From the NCBI GenBank assembly GCA_003482695.1, contig DMYC01000415.1, positions 1 through 6,415 on the forward strand: a stretch of DNA of 6,415 nt, in the 5' to 3' direction. The position numbers were made by a program, and so were the translations under genes. The notes under the pieces are model-generated. The model did no database searches, was not told the DNA's origin, and saw only the letters and a program-made list of their open reading frames with translations. Below, one piece after another: positions 5,187-6,415 of the stretch; position 1 is the stretch's first letter, and each line of letters begins with the position of its first letter. This stretch comes from Clostridiales bacterium UBA8960. GTDB lineage: Bacteria > Bacillota > Clostridia > Peptostreptococcales > Acidaminobacteraceae.

Positions 5187-5906
5187 ATGATTATAAACCA
5201 AGGTTATCTCATAAACAGAAAATCTAACACGCGTCAACTAGAGAGTTATACGATGCGACTTGTAAACCCTAAAGATATAAATCAAGTCGTCAATTTGCAA
5301 GAACTTGTTTATAACGGTTTACCAAATAAAGAAGTCCTCTATAAGGACACAAAACAGGAAATGCTAGAGGATCTTTATAATGGCGCTATGATTATTGGCG
5401 TCTATAATTCAATAGATGAATTGATATCGTATCGTTATATCAGTTTTCCAGGTAACTCAAATAAAAATTTGGGAAATGATATCTATTTGATGAACCGAGA
5501 CCTAGATAAAGTTGTTCATCTTGAAACGACACTTGTAAGTCCAGATTATAGAGGAAACAAACTTCAAACCTTAACACTCAGTAAAGCGATCGAATTAATC
5601 GAACCTATGGATATGAAGCATATTATGTGTACAGTCTCACCCTACAATTTATTTAGTCTTTATAATATCATGTCTGCAGGATTAAACATCAGAGCTTTGA
5701 AAAGGAAATATGGGGAAGAAACAGGTAATGGCATATGGCGCTTCATATTGCATAAAGACTTGTCAAACGACATGAAAATGATCAATGAGTTCCATCTTCT
5801 GAAAATGGATCGTATTGAAGAGCAGAAGAAATTGATTGAGAATGGTTATATAGGTTATAATCTCGTCAGAGAAAGCAAAATGATCCATTACTCGCTCGCT
5901 AATTGA
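5187..5906 (+). CDS. GNAT family N-acetyltransferase
   Basis: The 239-aa soluble protein has a GNAT fold pattern. YTMRLVNPKDINQVVNLQEL (21-40) is the N-terminal strand-helix, GAMIIGVYNSIDELISYRYI (66-85) the central hairpin, and VVHLETTLVSPDYRGNKLQT (109-128) is motif A. In motif A, YRGNKLQ is the acetyl-CoA pyrophosphate loop in variant form of R/QxxGxG/A. CTVSPYNLFSLYNIMSAGL (148-166) is motif B with the conserved Asn and Tyr. The C-terminal 60 residues are helical and extend beyond a minimal GNAT domain. The acceptor substrate cannot be told from sequence. ATG 5187 has a near-ideal AAAGGAGG six bases upstream. The gene is a single transcription unit with the strongest promoter in the window, three inverted repeats ahead of it and a terminator behind, so tight control is likely. 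Confidence 0.82.
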   Translation: MIINQGYLINRKSNTRQLESYTMRLVNPKDINQVVNLQELVYNGLPNKEVLYKDTKQEMLEDLYNGAMIIGVYNSIDELISYRYISFPGNSNKNLGNDIYLMNRDLDKVVHLETTLVSPDYRGNKLQTLTLSKAIELIEPMDMKHIMCTVSPYNLFSLYNIMSAGLNIRALKRKYGEETGNGIWRFILHKDLSNDMKMINEFHLLKMDRIEEQKKLIENGYIGYNLVRESKMIHYSLAN

Positions 5907-5915
5907 CACATACAC

Positions 5916-5950
5916 AAAACTCTTGTTTAATAAAAAACGAGAGTTTTTTT
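5916..5950 (+). terminator. Intrinsic terminator of the GNAT gene
   Basis: AAAACTCTTG (5916-5925) pairs with CGAGAGTTTT (5938-5947, one G-U pair). Further TTT/AAA pairing closes the loop, and a T tract runs to 5950. It begins 10 bases after the stop codon. Confidence 0.88.
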
Positions 5951-5961
5951 GCGTTTATGGG

Positions 5962-5967
5962 TATAAT
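5962..5967 (+). promoter_or_regulatory. -10 box of the rluF-like gene
   Basis: A perfect TATAAT in the 46 bases between the preceding terminator and the start codon. No clear -35 is seen; the expected position falls in the terminator stem. Confidence 0.55.
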
Positions 5968-5996
5968 GAGTTAGATACTATTAATTAGGAGATATT

Positions 5997-6415
5997 ATGA
6001 GAATCAATCAATTTATAAGCGCCTCAGGCTACTGCTCTCGGCGAGAAGCAGATGCTTTGGTTTTGGCAAAAAAAGTAAAGATCAATGGACGCTTTGCCGA
6101 TATTGGTTCACAAGTCGGTGAAAAAGATAGAGTTGAAGTAGAAGGCAAAAAAATCGCAATGAAGAAGAAGCATATTTACATCGCACTCAATAAGCCAGCA
6201 GGTATAACATGTACAACTGAGCGGCATATTAAAGGCAATATCATCGATTATATCGGCCATAACGAACGCATTTTTCCAATAGGCAGACTTGACAAAGATT
6301 CTGAAGGGCTGATTTTATTAACAAGTGACGGCCAGATCGTCAATGAAATACTAAGAGAAGAAAACCAACATGATAAAGAGTATCGCGTAAAAGTAGATAA
6401 GAAGATAAATCAAGA
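5997..6415 (+). CDS. rluF: 23S rRNA pseudouridine synthase, RluF type (3' end outside window)
   Basis: The first 139 residues are visible and the frame is still open at the window edge. Residues 1-50 form an S4 RNA-binding domain (MRINQFISASGYCSRREADA, then VKINGRFADIGSQV). The RsuA/RluB/RluF catalytic domain follows with HIYIALNKPAGITCTTERH (59-77), NIIDYIGHNERIFPIGRLDK (81-100) and DSEGLILLTSDGQIVNEILR (101-120). The catalytic aspartate is D99 in GRLDKDSEGL. The ALNKPAGI..TTE and N..HEKEY-like (NQHDKEYRV) forms fit RluF, which makes pseudouridine at 2604 in E. coli 23S rRNA, better than RluB or RsuA; that subtype call is inference. ATG 5997 follows AGGAG at 5987-5991. It has its own -10 box and sits behind a terminator, so it is a separate unit from the GNAT gene. 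Confidence 0.9.
   Translation, partial: MRINQFISASGYCSRREADALVLAKKVKINGRFADIGSQVGEKDRVEVEGKKIAMKKKHIYIALNKPAGITCTTERHIKGNIIDYIGHNERIFPIGRLDKDSEGLILLTSDGQIVNEILREENQHDKEYRVKVDKKINQ

Noticed and set aside
4894..5190. 98-codon plus-strand frame across the divergent promoter region
   Set aside because: It runs antisense to the CofE-like gene and through the promoter and dyads of the GNAT gene; composition is not protein-like and no start signal was found.

Overview
The window looks like an ordinary chromosomal stretch of an AT-rich, low-GC Gram-positive bacterium (Bacillota or a close relative). The reasons are strong AGGAGG-type ribosome binding sites, sigma-A-like promoters, intrinsic terminators with U tracts, and families typical of Clostridia, Bacilli and neighbours (DUF1836, DUF3787, a GntR plus RCK_C regulator, a CofE-like protein). 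TGA is used as a stop codon and Trp is encoded by TGG, so the code is standard rather than Mycoplasma-like. I cannot name the genus. No transposase, phage gene, CRISPR array, tRNA or rRNA was seen.

Layout, left to right. (1) The 3' end of a gene for a membrane protein, probably the four-helix C-terminal domain of a beta-lactamase-like serine hydrolase. (2) A 67-bp gap between convergent genes that holds a cluster of DnaA-box-like sequences. (3) A minus-strand DUF1836 gene for a putative regulator. (4) Divergent from it, a hemolysin III/PAQR membrane protein gene with a 21-bp near-perfect palindrome in its leader, closed by a terminator. (5) A monocistronic CHAD-domain gene, closed by a strong hairpin shared with (6) a convergent 50-aa DUF3787 gene. 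(7) A two-gene operon: a small multidrug-export family (COG2426) membrane protein and a BusR-like GntR-coiled coil-RCK_C regulator, closed by a bidirectional terminator. (8) A minus-strand CofE-like (F420-0:gamma-glutamyl ligase family) gene. (9) Divergent from it, a GNAT acetyltransferase gene whose promoter carries two related inverted repeats. (10) The 5' part of an RluF-type pseudouridine synthase gene, cut by the window end.

Most genes here are short independent transcription units with their own promoter and terminator. The only clear operon is the exporter-like protein with the GntR/RCK_C regulator; by analogy with BusR that regulator may respond to cyclic di-AMP. The signals least explained by the genes are non-coding: the DnaA-box cluster (480-516), the hlyIII leader palindrome (1129-1149), and the paired dyads with a common half-site at the GNAT promoter (5068-5136).
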